The notes below the pieces were generated by a model. It made no database searches, was not told the DNA's origin, and worked only from the letters and a program-made list of their open reading frames with translations. From NCBI GenBank assembly GCA_028873815.1, contig JAPPNN010000042.1, positions 1 to 57,554 of the forward strand: a stretch of 57,554 bases of DNA, given 5' to 3'. The stretch is from Gemmatimonadota bacterium (GTDB lineage Bacteria; Gemmatimonadota; Gemmatimonadetes; Longimicrobiales; Gaopeijiaceae). This document shows, in pieces, positions 25,315 to 32,934 of the stretch. Numbering within the stretch: position 1 is the stretch's first letter; the number at the start of each line of letters is the position of its first letter. Both the position numbers and the translations under genes were made by a program.

Positions 25315-25752
25315 CTCCCGCCGCTTGACCTCGTCCCAGATGCCGTCCAGGCGCTCGAGCGTGGTTCCGGGCAGCGGCAATCCGCGTGCCCTCGCCAGCC
25401 GTTCCACCTCGCGAAACCGCGCCACGAACTTGCCGGTCGCCTCGTCCAGCGCCAGAGCGGGATCCACCTGCGCGAGGCGGGCCAGATTCACCACCGCAAA
25501 AAGTAGATCCCCCAACTCGGCTTGAGTGGCCCCATGATCGCGGTCGCCCGGCGTCGCGGCCGCCACGAGGGCGGCGACCTCTCCGGCCTCCTCGAATACC
25601 TTTTCAAGCGCACCCGCGGGTTCCTGCCAATCGAATCCCAGAACGCTTGCCCGTTGCTGGACCGCAAGGGCCCGGCCCAGGGCACCGCGGCCCCCTCCCG
25701 CTCCATCGTGTACGGGCGTACGCCCGTCCGTTCGCGTACCCCCGCCGTCCAA
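25306..25752 (-). CDS. mazG: MazG-family NTP pyrophosphohydrolase, half-length
   Basis: A predicted all-alpha nucleotide pyrophosphohydrolase that clears non-canonical or excess NTPs. The 148-residue product contains QRASVLGFDWQEPAGALEK, the metal-binding EEAGE helix and ELGDLLFAVVNLAR (EExxE plus ExxD). It matches the C-terminal repeat of two-domain MazG. The N-terminal repeat is missing, and the DNA upstream does not encode it. The only long start is a TTG at 25752; true translation could begin further in. The first 25 residues are Gly/Arg-rich and may not be translated. It is divergent from alr. Confidence 0.8.
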   Translation of the reverse strand: MDGGGTRTDGRTPVHDGAGGGRGALGRALAVQQRASVLGFDWQEPAGALEKVFEEAGEVAALVAAATPGDRDHGATQAELGDLLFAVVNLARLAQVDPALALDEATGKFVARFREVERLARARGLPLPGTTLERLDGIWDEVKRRERR

Positions 25753-25860
25753 TTCGCACCCCCTTTGTCGGATCGCCAGCTGTCCCGCGCGAAGTTACGC
25801 ACGGGCCCGTGACGTGTCATATTATCTCGCGAACCGCATTCGACCCTCCACATCCGCGCC

Positions 25861-26997
25861 GTGTCTCCCGCCCACCGCCCCACCCATCCCCGCGACCGCG
25901 CATGGGTCGAAGTCGACCTCGCCGCCATCCGACGCAATCTGAATCGCGTCCGCGAGGTCGCGGGTGCGCACGTCAAGCTGGTCGCCATGGTCAAGGCCGA
26001 CGGTTACGGCCTCGGCGTGCGGCGCGTGCTGGAGGCGATTCGCCCCGCCGGCCCGTTCGGCTACGGTGTCGCGACGCTGGACGAGGGGCTCGAACTGCGG
26101 CAGCTCGGCGTGTCCGAGCCGATCATGGTGTACACCCCGCTGCCGCACGACTCCCTGGCCCGCTGCGTGGCCGCCGGACTGATCCCCGCCGTCTCCGACC
26201 TCGACACCCTGGCCGCGCTCCACCGGATTGCCGCGCCGGCGTCCGGGCCCCGCACCGCGATCCCGTTTCAGATCGAGATCGACACGGGCATGGGGCGGGC
26301 CGGCTTCCACCTGGACGAGGCAGCCACGTGGTGGCCCGAGGTCGAGCGGGCCGTGCGGGCCGGCCTTCGCCTCTTCGGCGTCTTCACGCACCTCCACTCC
26401 GCCGACCACCCCGATCTCGGCAGCGCGCGCGCCCAGGTCGAACGGTTCGACCGGTTCGTGCGCGGCGCAGCGGGCATCGGATCGGACGTCCTGGTGCACT
26501 GCGCCAACAGCGCGGGCTCGCTTCGCCTGGTCTCCCGGACCGCCAACGCGGTGCGCCCCGGCATCTATCTCTATGGGGGCGACATAGGCGACCCGGCCAA
26601 CCCGCCGCGACCCGTTGCCGCCGTCCGCGCGCGGGTGGTGCTCGTACGCGAAGTTCCTCCCGGCACCACGCTCGGCTACGGCGCGACCTACACGTCCCGC
26701 GACACTGAGCGCTGGGCCGCGGTGGGCATCGGTTACGGTGACGGGCTGCCCCGGGTTCTGGGCAACCGCGGGCGGGCCATCGCCGGAGGACACAGGGTGC
26801 CGATCGTGGGACGGATCTCCATGGACACGACGGTGGTACGAGTCACGGGGGATGTTTCGGTCGGCGATATCGTTACGTTTGTCGGGCGCGATGGCGAAGC
26901 CGAAGTGTCCCTGGAGGAGGTCGCCGAGTCGGCGGGAACCATCGGGTACGAGATCCTGACGGGACTCTCTTCCCGGTTGCCCCGAATACGAACATGA
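25861..26997 (+). CDS. alr: alanine racemase
   Basis: A PLP enzyme interconverting L- and D-alanine for peptidoglycan. The 378-residue product begins with the fold-III barrel motif AWVEVDLAAIRRNL and has the PLP lysine in MVKADGYGLG (K45). The catalytic Tyr is in LGYGATYTS (Y273), followed by GIGYGDGLPRVL and GRISMDTTVV. Length is normal. A GTG start is assumed; an AT-rich patch (TATTAT near 25821) upstream may hold the promoter. The stop overlaps the cdd ATG, so alr and cdd are coupled. Confidence 0.94.
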   Translation: MSPAHRPTHPRDRAWVEVDLAAIRRNLNRVREVAGAHVKLVAMVKADGYGLGVRRVLEAIRPAGPFGYGVATLDEGLELRQLGVSEPIMVYTPLPHDSLARCVAAGLIPAVSDLDTLAALHRIAAPASGPRTAIPFQIEIDTGMGRAGFHLDEAATWWPEVERAVRAGLRLFGVFTHLHSADHPDLGSARAQVERFDRFVRGAAGIGSDVLVHCANSAGSLRLVSRTANAVRPGIYLYGGDIGDPANPPRPVAAVRARVVLVREVPPGTTLGYGATYTSRDTERWAAVGIGYGDGLPRVLGNRGRAIAGGHRVPIVGRISMDTTVVRVTGDVSVGDIVTFVGRDGEAEVSLEEVAESAGTIGYEILTGLSSRLPRIRT

Positions 26998-27392
26998 GCA
27001 GTCACGTCCCGCTGCGGCGGTTGAAGGAGTTGGCCAGAGCGATGTGGAGGCGCTCGTACGCCCCGTATTCGCGGTACAGGGTCGGTGCGGCGCTCGAAAC
27101 CGAATCGGGCGCGGTATTCACCGGATGCAACGTTGAGAACGCCTCGTACGGTCTAACGATCTGTGCGGAAAGGGGGGCGCTGGCGGCGGCGGTGGCGCAG
27201 GGCCACCGGAGCTTCCGGCGCCTTGTGGTGGCGACGGAGGGCGACCAGGCCGTGGCGCCGTGCGGGGCCTGCCGGCAGGTGCTCGCGGAGTTTGGAACCC
27301 GGTTGGAGGTACATGGGATTGGAACGAAGGAGAACCGGCGTTGGACGTTGCAGGAACTGATCCCCGAGGTCTTCGTGCTCACCGATGACTGA
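26994..27392 (+). CDS. cdd: cytidine deaminase
   Basis: A zinc-dependent pyrimidine salvage enzyme converting cytidine and deoxycytidine to uridine forms. The 132-residue length is that of the tetrameric class. Motifs are YSRYRVGAALE, GCNVENASYGLTICAERGA (CAE: zinc Cys and catalytic Glu) and VAPCGACRQVLAEF (two further zinc Cys). It overlaps alr by 4 bases and the next lipoprotein gene by 8 bases, forming one operon. Confidence 0.95.
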   Translation: MSSHVPLRRLKELARAMWRRSYAPYSRYRVGAALETESGAVFTGCNVENASYGLTICAERGALAAAVAQGHRSFRRLVVATEGDQAVAPCGACRQVLAEFGTRLEVHGIGTKENRRWTLQELIPEVFVLTDD

Positions 27393-28728
27393 GGGTCCCA
27401 ATCGGCCCTTGCCGGGCGGCCCCGCGCTTGTCGCCGCGCTGGCCCTCGCCGGCTGCCAGGAGTCGCTGCCGACCGCCGCGACCGACGAGCTCGTCCGCGG
27501 GGGCGTGGCCGTGGAGGTGATTTTGCCCTTCGAGGACTTCGGGACGCGCACGCGCGTCTACGGCGGGTACGGCAGGGCCTCCGAACTCGGCGGCGGGTTC
27601 GTCGCCCATGCATTCGGCTCCGGCACGGGGGGCGTGCAGGAGGAGGGGGGACTCGAGGCCGTCACGCTACTCCGCTTCGGGCGCTATCCCGAGTTCGTGT
27701 CCGTGAGCGACACGACCGGCACCACGCGGCCGGATTCGTCCCTGACCTTCCTCTCGGGCCGAATCGCGGCGCGCTTCGACACCCTGTCGAGCGTGCTTCC
27801 GGGTCCTGTCGAGGTCACCGCCCGAGCGATCACCGAGCCGTGGGACGGCATCAGCGCCAACTGGGAGTATGCCATTGACACGCTCCGCCACCATGTGCTC
27901 TGGTCGCAGCCGGGCGGAGGGGTCCTGGAGGAGATCGGCAGCGCCGTCTGGGATCCGTCCACGGACGGGGATTCGCTGCACATCACCGTCGACTCCGCGC
28001 GCGTGGCATCGTGGGCGGACACGCTGAACCTCGCGCGCGGCGTGCACCTCAGCACGGACCATCCGGGCGTCCGCCTCCAGATGCGCTCGGCGCTTCTCTG
28101 GCTCGAGACGCTCCCCAGCATCAACCCCGACACGCTGGTCGACGTTCTCGCCGACACCGAGGCCACGAGCTTCATCTACGACCCCATTCCGCGCATCCCC
28201 GACGGCTCGCTCAGGGTCGGCGGCGCTCCCGCATGGCGGACCGTCATCGACCTCGACATTCCCAATACGCTGAACGGACCGCCCGATCTGTGCGAAGCCC
28301 TGGGCTGCCCGCTTGAGATCACCGAGACACACGTATCGTACGCGGCCCTGCAGCTCACCACGCACGCCGAATCCCCCGCCTTCGCGCCGTCGGACACGCT
28401 CACCATCGACCTGCGCATGGTGATGGTCCCCGATATCCTCCCGAAATCTCCCCTCGGGCCAGGCACCACGGGAATCACCGGCGTCGCGCTGGCGCCCCAG
28501 CTGTTCAGGCCGCCCGCGGGACAGATCGTCGAAGTCCCGATGACGACGGTCGTTCGCGACCTCCTTCGCGGCGAGACGAGCGACGGAGACCCCGTGAGCA
28601 GCACCGTGGCGCTGCTGTCGACCTTCGAGCCGCTTTCGATCGAATACCTGTCCTTCGAGGACGCGGTGGGCCCCGGAGCACCGCGCCTGAGGCTGATTCT
28701 GAACTTCTCCCAGGGCAGCGGAGGCTGA
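27385..28728 (+). CDS. lipoprotein of unknown function
   Basis: A 447-residue predicted lipoprotein. A hydrophobic signal (GGPALVAALALAGC) ends in a lipobox with Cys at about residue 24, followed by QES. The rest is beta-rich with many Thr, Asp and Pro residues, and I do not recognise a domain. The start lies inside the cdd 3' end, and the stop is 2 bases before an outer-membrane beta-barrel gene. Such a tight pair suggests the two proteins act together at the outer membrane, possibly as a secretion or export accessory. That is inference from context only. Confidence 0.8.
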   Translation: MTEGPNRPLPGGPALVAALALAGCQESLPTAATDELVRGGVAVEVILPFEDFGTRTRVYGGYGRASELGGGFVAHAFGSGTGGVQEEGGLEAVTLLRFGRYPEFVSVSDTTGTTRPDSSLTFLSGRIAARFDTLSSVLPGPVEVTARAITEPWDGISANWEYAIDTLRHHVLWSQPGGGVLEEIGSAVWDPSTDGDSLHITVDSARVASWADTLNLARGVHLSTDHPGVRLQMRSALLWLETLPSINPDTLVDVLADTEATSFIYDPIPRIPDGSLRVGGAPAWRTVIDLDIPNTLNGPPDLCEALGCPLEITETHVSYAALQLTTHAESPAFAPSDTLTIDLRMVMVPDILPKSPLGPGTTGITGVALAPQLFRPPAGQIVEVPMTTVVRDLLRGETSDGDPVSSTVALLSTFEPLSIEYLSFEDAVGPGAPRLRLILNFSQGSGG

Positions 28729-28730
28729 TC

Positions 28731-29924
28731 ATGGGTCGCCGAATCCCGCCCCTGGCAACGCTCTTCGGGCTGATTCCCGCGGTGCTTCTGGCTGCGGTCC
28801 CGGGCGGCGCCGGTGCGCAGTCCTTCCTGGGCTATCGCGCGCTCGGCCTCCCCGTCGGCGCCGCCCAGGCCCGGGCCGTAGCGCTCGGCAACCTCGGAAT
28901 CGGGCTGCCGGGCGTGCAGGTCAACGCAAGCGACCCCGCGTCCGCCGCCCGGATCCTGTTCCCCACGGTCAGCGTTTCGATGCAGCCGACCTGGGGCGAC
29001 TTCAACCTGGACGGCCAGACCGGCACCACCCGCACGACCCGTTTCCCGATGATCGGGATCGGATACCCGGTACTGAGCGCCGAAGGCACGGTCACCGTGT
29101 CGCTGAGCGGACACATGGAGCAGCGCTGGGCGGGGGAGCAGGATCGCGTCGTCAGCCTCGGCGGAATCGACGTGCCCGTCAACGACCGTTTCGAGACCAA
29201 CGGAGGCTCTTCGGTGGCACGTGTGGGCTGGGCGCAGCGGCTCGGGGACCGGTTCGCGCTGGGCGGTTCGGTCGGGACCTACATCGGCCGGATTGACCAG
29301 GAGTTCCAGCGGACGCTCGACTCGCTGGTGGTCGGCAGCGACGTGCGCTCGTACGAGGAGAACAGTTCGTGGCAGTACGGGGGGTACACCTTTTCGGCCG
29401 GTTTCATGGCCGACCCGCACGACCTCATCCACCTGGCCGGCGCCGTCGAATGGTCGGGCGACCTCACGCAGGAGCCCCGGCTGGAGACCGGCGAGCCGGG
29501 CCTGTCCTATTCGATCCCCCTGCGGCTGTCCGGCGGAGCCACGAGCAGGCTATCGCAGAGGCTGCACATCAACGGCTCGTTCGTCTACCAGGACTGGTCC
29601 GCTGCCCGTGGCTTCGAGCCCGGCGTCGTCAGCGACGAGAAGCTCAGCTACGGGGCCGGCCTCGAAATGCAGCTGATCCAGCGCGAAACGCGCAGCTTCC
29701 CCATGCGCCTGGGATACCGGCATTCGGCGCTGCCCTTCGGCTATCGCGACCAGGGTGCCGTCGAAACGTCGTGGTCGCTCGGATTCGGTGTGAATCTCGT
29801 GGAAATCGAAGGGGTGCGGTTCGGGTGGATGGACTTCGCCGCCGAACGCGGCACGCGCATGAGCGCCCCGCTGAGCGAGAACTTCTGGCGGGCGACGATC
29901 TCCATCGGCATTTCGAGCTCCTAG
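28731..29924 (+). CDS. predicted outer-membrane beta-barrel protein
   Basis: A 397-residue protein with a Sec signal peptide ending near GGAGAQS (about residue 27). Alternating polar/hydrophobic strands rich in Gly, Ser and aromatic residues follow, and the C-terminal strand is FWRATISIGISSS. An early segment (NLGIGLPGVQVNASDPASAARI) resembles the asparagine-rich N-terminal signature of FadL/PorV-like barrels; I cite it only as similarity of style. It forms a tight pair with the upstream lipoprotein and is followed after 1 base by mtaB. Substrate and role are unknown. Confidence 0.78.
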   Translation: MGRRIPPLATLFGLIPAVLLAAVPGGAGAQSFLGYRALGLPVGAAQARAVALGNLGIGLPGVQVNASDPASAARILFPTVSVSMQPTWGDFNLDGQTGTTRTTRFPMIGIGYPVLSAEGTVTVSLSGHMEQRWAGEQDRVVSLGGIDVPVNDRFETNGGSSVARVGWAQRLGDRFALGGSVGTYIGRIDQEFQRTLDSLVVGSDVRSYEENSSWQYGGYTFSAGFMADPHDLIHLAGAVEWSGDLTQEPRLETGEPGLSYSIPLRLSGGATSRLSQRLHINGSFVYQDWSAARGFEPGVVSDEKLSYGAGLEMQLIQRETRSFPMRLGYRHSALPFGYRDQGAVETSWSLGFGVNLVEIEGVRFGWMDFAAERGTRMSAPLSENFWRATISIGISSS

Positions 29925-29925
29925 C

Positions 29926-31242
29926 ATGCGCGTCCACTACAAGACGTTCGGCTGCAAGGCCAACCAGTACGATACCGAACGCATGCGCCAGCTGATCGAG
30001 GCGGGCGGCGACGCGCGGTCCTCCCCGCTCGAGTCCGCCGATCTGTGCGTGATCAACACCTGCACCGTGACCAACCAGGCCGATGCCGGAGCGAGGCGGT
30101 ACATCCGCAGGGCCGCGCGCCGCAACCCGAAGGCGCGGGTGGTGGTCGCCGGGTGCTCGGCAGCCTTGCGCGGCGAGGAGTACAGGGGGATGGAAGAGGT
30201 CGACGGCGTGGTGGAGGGCCACGATCCCCGCGAGGTGCTGGCAGCGGCCTCGCGGGCATGGGGGGACGCTGGCCACCTCACACAGCTCGGTTCCCGCGCG
30301 CGTCTCGACCGCACGCACATGGAGGGCATCGCGGCGACCGTTCTGCGCCGGCGCGCTGGGGCCACGCGCGGGTGGCTCAAGGTCCAGGACGGCTGCGACC
30401 GCAAGTGCGCCTTCTGCGCGACGCGGCTCGCGCGGGGCCGCAGCCGCAGCCGCGATCCCGGCCACATCGTCGCCGAGGCGCGGGCCCTCGCGCGCAGCCA
30501 CCCCGAACTGGTCATCACGGGCGTGCACATCGGGCACTACGGCCGCGACCTGGAGCCGCGGGGCACGCTGACCGCGCTGGTGCGGCGGCTGCTCGACGAG
30601 GTGCCCGGTCCGCGCTTCCGGCTCGGCAGCATCGAGGCCACCGAAATCGACGACGGCATGATCGACCTGCTGGCCGGCTCCGGCGGCCGCCTCGCGCCGC
30701 ACCTGCACATGCCGCTGCAGAGCGGTGCGGACCCCGTGCTGCGCAAGATGCGGCGCTGGCACACCCGCGAGCACTACCGCCGCCGCGCCCTCCAGATTGC
30801 CGCAGCGGTCTCACCGGTGGGCCTCGGCGCCGACATCATCACCGGCTTCCCCGGCGAGACCGTCGACGACCACGCGCGCACCCGCGATCTCGTCGACGAA
30901 CTGCCGTTCACCTACCTGCACGTCTTCCCGTTCTCGCCGCGGGACGGCACCGTGGCCGCGTATCTCCCCGATCCCGTCCCCGAGCGCGTCTCGAGGGAGC
31001 GCGGACGCGAGTTGCGCGAGCTGGCGGCGAACAAGGGCGAGCGTTACGCCCGCGCCCGTGGCGGGTCCGAGGTCGAGGTCGTGATGGAGGGGACCGGGGG
31101 CACGGCGCTGACCGGCGACTACCTCAGGGTGACGGTCGCCGGACCCCGCCGTCCCGATCCCGCGGTGCTGCACAGGGGCCGGCTCTCCGCCGACGGGTCC
31201 CGCGTCGCGGTTGACGAGGCGTCTCACCCGATGCTGAATTAG
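29926..31242 (+). CDS. mtaB: tRNA (N6-threonylcarbamoyladenosine) methylthiotransferase MtaB
   Basis: A radical-SAM enzyme converting t6A37 to ms2t6A37 in ANN-decoding tRNAs. The 438-residue protein has the UPF0004 N-domain with its own cluster cysteines (YKTFGCKANQYDT, NTCTVTNQAD, VVAGCSAALR) and the radical-SAM CxxxCxxC in GCDRKCAFCATRLARG (C157, C161, C164). A C-terminal TRAM-like region follows. KANQ and NQAD rather than MNISD-type N-domain motifs separate it from MiaB, which is encoded immediately downstream. Confidence 0.9.
   Translation: MRVHYKTFGCKANQYDTERMRQLIEAGGDARSSPLESADLCVINTCTVTNQADAGARRYIRRAARRNPKARVVVAGCSAALRGEEYRGMEEVDGVVEGHDPREVLAAASRAWGDAGHLTQLGSRARLDRTHMEGIAATVLRRRAGATRGWLKVQDGCDRKCAFCATRLARGRSRSRDPGHIVAEARALARSHPELVITGVHIGHYGRDLEPRGTLTALVRRLLDEVPGPRFRLGSIEATEIDDGMIDLLAGSGGRLAPHLHMPLQSGADPVLRKMRRWHTREHYRRRALQIAAAVSPVGLGADIITGFPGETVDDHARTRDLVDELPFTYLHVFPFSPRDGTVAAYLPDPVPERVSRERGRELRELAANKGERYARARGGSEVEVVMEGTGGTALTGDYLRVTVAGPRRPDPAVLHRGRLSADGSRVAVDEASHPMLN
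31211..31239 (+). promoter_or_regulatory. candidate miaB promoter
   Basis: TTGACG (31211-31216) and CTGAAT (31234-31239) are separated by 17 bp inside the end of mtaB. The expected start site falls within a few bases of the miaB ATG at 31249, which lacks a clear Shine-Dalgarno sequence. This is a plausible second, leaderless promoter; the -10 match is modest. Confidence 0.4.
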
Positions 31243-31248
31243 AGTCCC

Positions 31249-32595
31249 ATGAAAAACGGACGCCGGCGGGCCTACGTCGAGACCTACGGGTGCCAGATGA
31301 ACATCTCCGACGGAGAGCTCATGGAAGGCGTCCTCGAGGATGACGGCTACGAGATCACGCAGTCGCCGGAAGACGCCGACGTCATCCTCGTCAACACATG
31401 CGCCATTCGCGAGCACGCCGAGCGCAGGGTTCTGGGACGCGTGGCCCAACTCAACGGCCTGAAACGCGAGCGCCCCGACGTCGTGATCGGCGTGACTGGA
31501 TGCATGGCCCAGCGCATGGGCGACCGGCTCCTGTCGCGCGCCCCCTACGTCGACCTGGTCATGGGCCCCGACGGGTATCGGCGGCTGCCATCCGCGCTGA
31601 GGGCGGTCAAGCCCGCCGCGGGACGGCCGCGCAAGAGACTGTCGGTGCTGGACCTCGATCCCGGCGAGAACTACCGGGGACTCGAACAGCGCCGCCGTTC
31701 GCAAGTCACCGCCTGGGTCCCCATACAGCGCGGCTGCGATCACCGCTGCACCTTCTGCATCGTCCCGTACGTGCGCGGGCCCGAAAAGAACCGGGATCCG
31801 CGGGAAGTCCTCGCCGAGATCGGCGAGATCGCCGACGAGGGCATCAGCGAGGTCACGGTCCTCGGGCAGACGGTCAACTCGTACGAGAACGGCGACTGGA
31901 CGTTCCCCGACCTTCTCCGCGCGGTGGCGCGCGTCCCGGGGATCCGCCGCGTACGCTTCACTTCGCCGCACCCGAACGATGTGACGCCGGAGCTCGTCGA
32001 GGTCATGGCGGAAGAGCCCGCGATATGCGAACAGCTGCATCTGCCCGTCCAGTCGGGCAGCAACCGCGTGCTCAAGCGCATGGTCCGGCGCTACACGGCC
32101 GAATCGTTCATGGAGAAGGTCGAAATGGTCCGCGCCGGCGTGCCGGACATCGCGCTCTCGACCGATGTCATTGTCGGCTTCCCGGGGGAGAGCGAAGAGG
32201 ACTTCCAGCAGACCATCGAGTTGCTCGCGAAGGTCAGGTTCGACGACGCCTTCACCTACCGCTACAGCCCGCGCGCCGGCACGCCCGCCACGCGACTGCC
32301 CGCGGACCAGTTCATTTCCGACGACGTGGGGCAGCGGCGCCTGGAGACGCTCATTGCGGAGACGCGGGCCGTACAGGCCGAGATCAACAGGGGGGAAGTG
32401 GGCCGGCTGGAAGAGTTGCTGATCGAGCGCAGGGGCAAGACGCCGGGCACGGTCATGGGACGTACGCGCCGCAACAAGGCGGCGGTGATGCCCGGCGGAG
32501 AAGCCGACATCGGGCGCTACCGGACAGCACAGCTGGTCCGGACGACCGGCGCGACGTTCGTCGCCGAACCCGTTGCCGCGGCCATCGCCGGCTGA
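31249..32595 (+). CDS. miaB: tRNA-2-methylthio-N6-dimethylallyladenosine synthase MiaB
   Basis: A radical-SAM methylthiotransferase converting i6A37 to ms2i6A37. The 448-residue product has the N-domain cysteines in VETYGCQMNISDGE, NTCAIREHAERR and GVTGCMAQRMG. The radical-SAM cysteines are in RGCDHRCTFCIVPYVRG (C163, C167, C170). TSPHPNDVT, LHLPVQSGSNRVLKRM and VGFPGESEEDFQ follow, then a C-terminal TRAM domain. All are classic. It sits 6 bases after its paralogue mtaB. Confidence 0.95.
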   Translation: MKNGRRRAYVETYGCQMNISDGELMEGVLEDDGYEITQSPEDADVILVNTCAIREHAERRVLGRVAQLNGLKRERPDVVIGVTGCMAQRMGDRLLSRAPYVDLVMGPDGYRRLPSALRAVKPAAGRPRKRLSVLDLDPGENYRGLEQRRRSQVTAWVPIQRGCDHRCTFCIVPYVRGPEKNRDPREVLAEIGEIADEGISEVTVLGQTVNSYENGDWTFPDLLRAVARVPGIRRVRFTSPHPNDVTPELVEVMAEEPAICEQLHLPVQSGSNRVLKRMVRRYTAESFMEKVEMVRAGVPDIALSTDVIVGFPGESEEDFQQTIELLAKVRFDDAFTYRYSPRAGTPATRLPADQFISDDVGQRRLETLIAETRAVQAEINRGEVGRLEELLIERRGKTPGTVMGRTRRNKAAVMPGGEADIGRYRTAQLVRTTGATFVAEPVAAAIAG

Positions 32596-32601
32596 TCTGC
32601 G

Positions 32602-32934
32602 ATGCGGCGCTTCTACGGCCTGGCGGGACTCGCGGTGGTGATCCTGGCGGGTGTGGCGTTCGCGCGCGGGAACGCCGGTCGTGAAGTCGCGATCAATCTC
32701 GGCATCGTCACGCTCGACAGCGTCCCCGTGACCTTCGTGGCGTTCGGGGGCATGGTCGTCGGGATGGCCGTGGTCCTGGTCGCGGGAATCAACGCGGACC
32801 TCAAGGTGCGCAAGCTCCTCCGTGAGCGGCACATGAAGGAAAGTCTGGCCGAGCGCGGGAGATCCGCCGAGCGTGGCAGATCTACGGAGCGCGCGACATC
32901 CGTCGTGCGGGAGGGAGGGACGCTTCTGGAGTGA
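32602..32934 (+). CDS. small LapA-like (DUF1049-type) membrane protein
   Basis: A 110-residue protein with two membrane segments (about residues 5-22 and 45-65) separated by a short loop, then a basic, coiled cytoplasmic tail (LKVRKLLRERHMKESLAER). This is the layout of LapA/DUF1049 proteins, which in E. coli help regulate LPS assembly. The tail contains a short internal repeat (ERGRSAERGRSTER). The stop overlaps the GTG of comEC. Assignment rests on topology and the short motif VAGINADLKVR. Confidence 0.65.
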   Translation: MRRFYGLAGLAVVILAGVAFARGNAGREVAINLGIVTLDSVPVTFVAFGGMVVGMAVVLVAGINADLKVRKLLRERHMKESLAERGRSAERGRSTERATSVVREGGTLLE

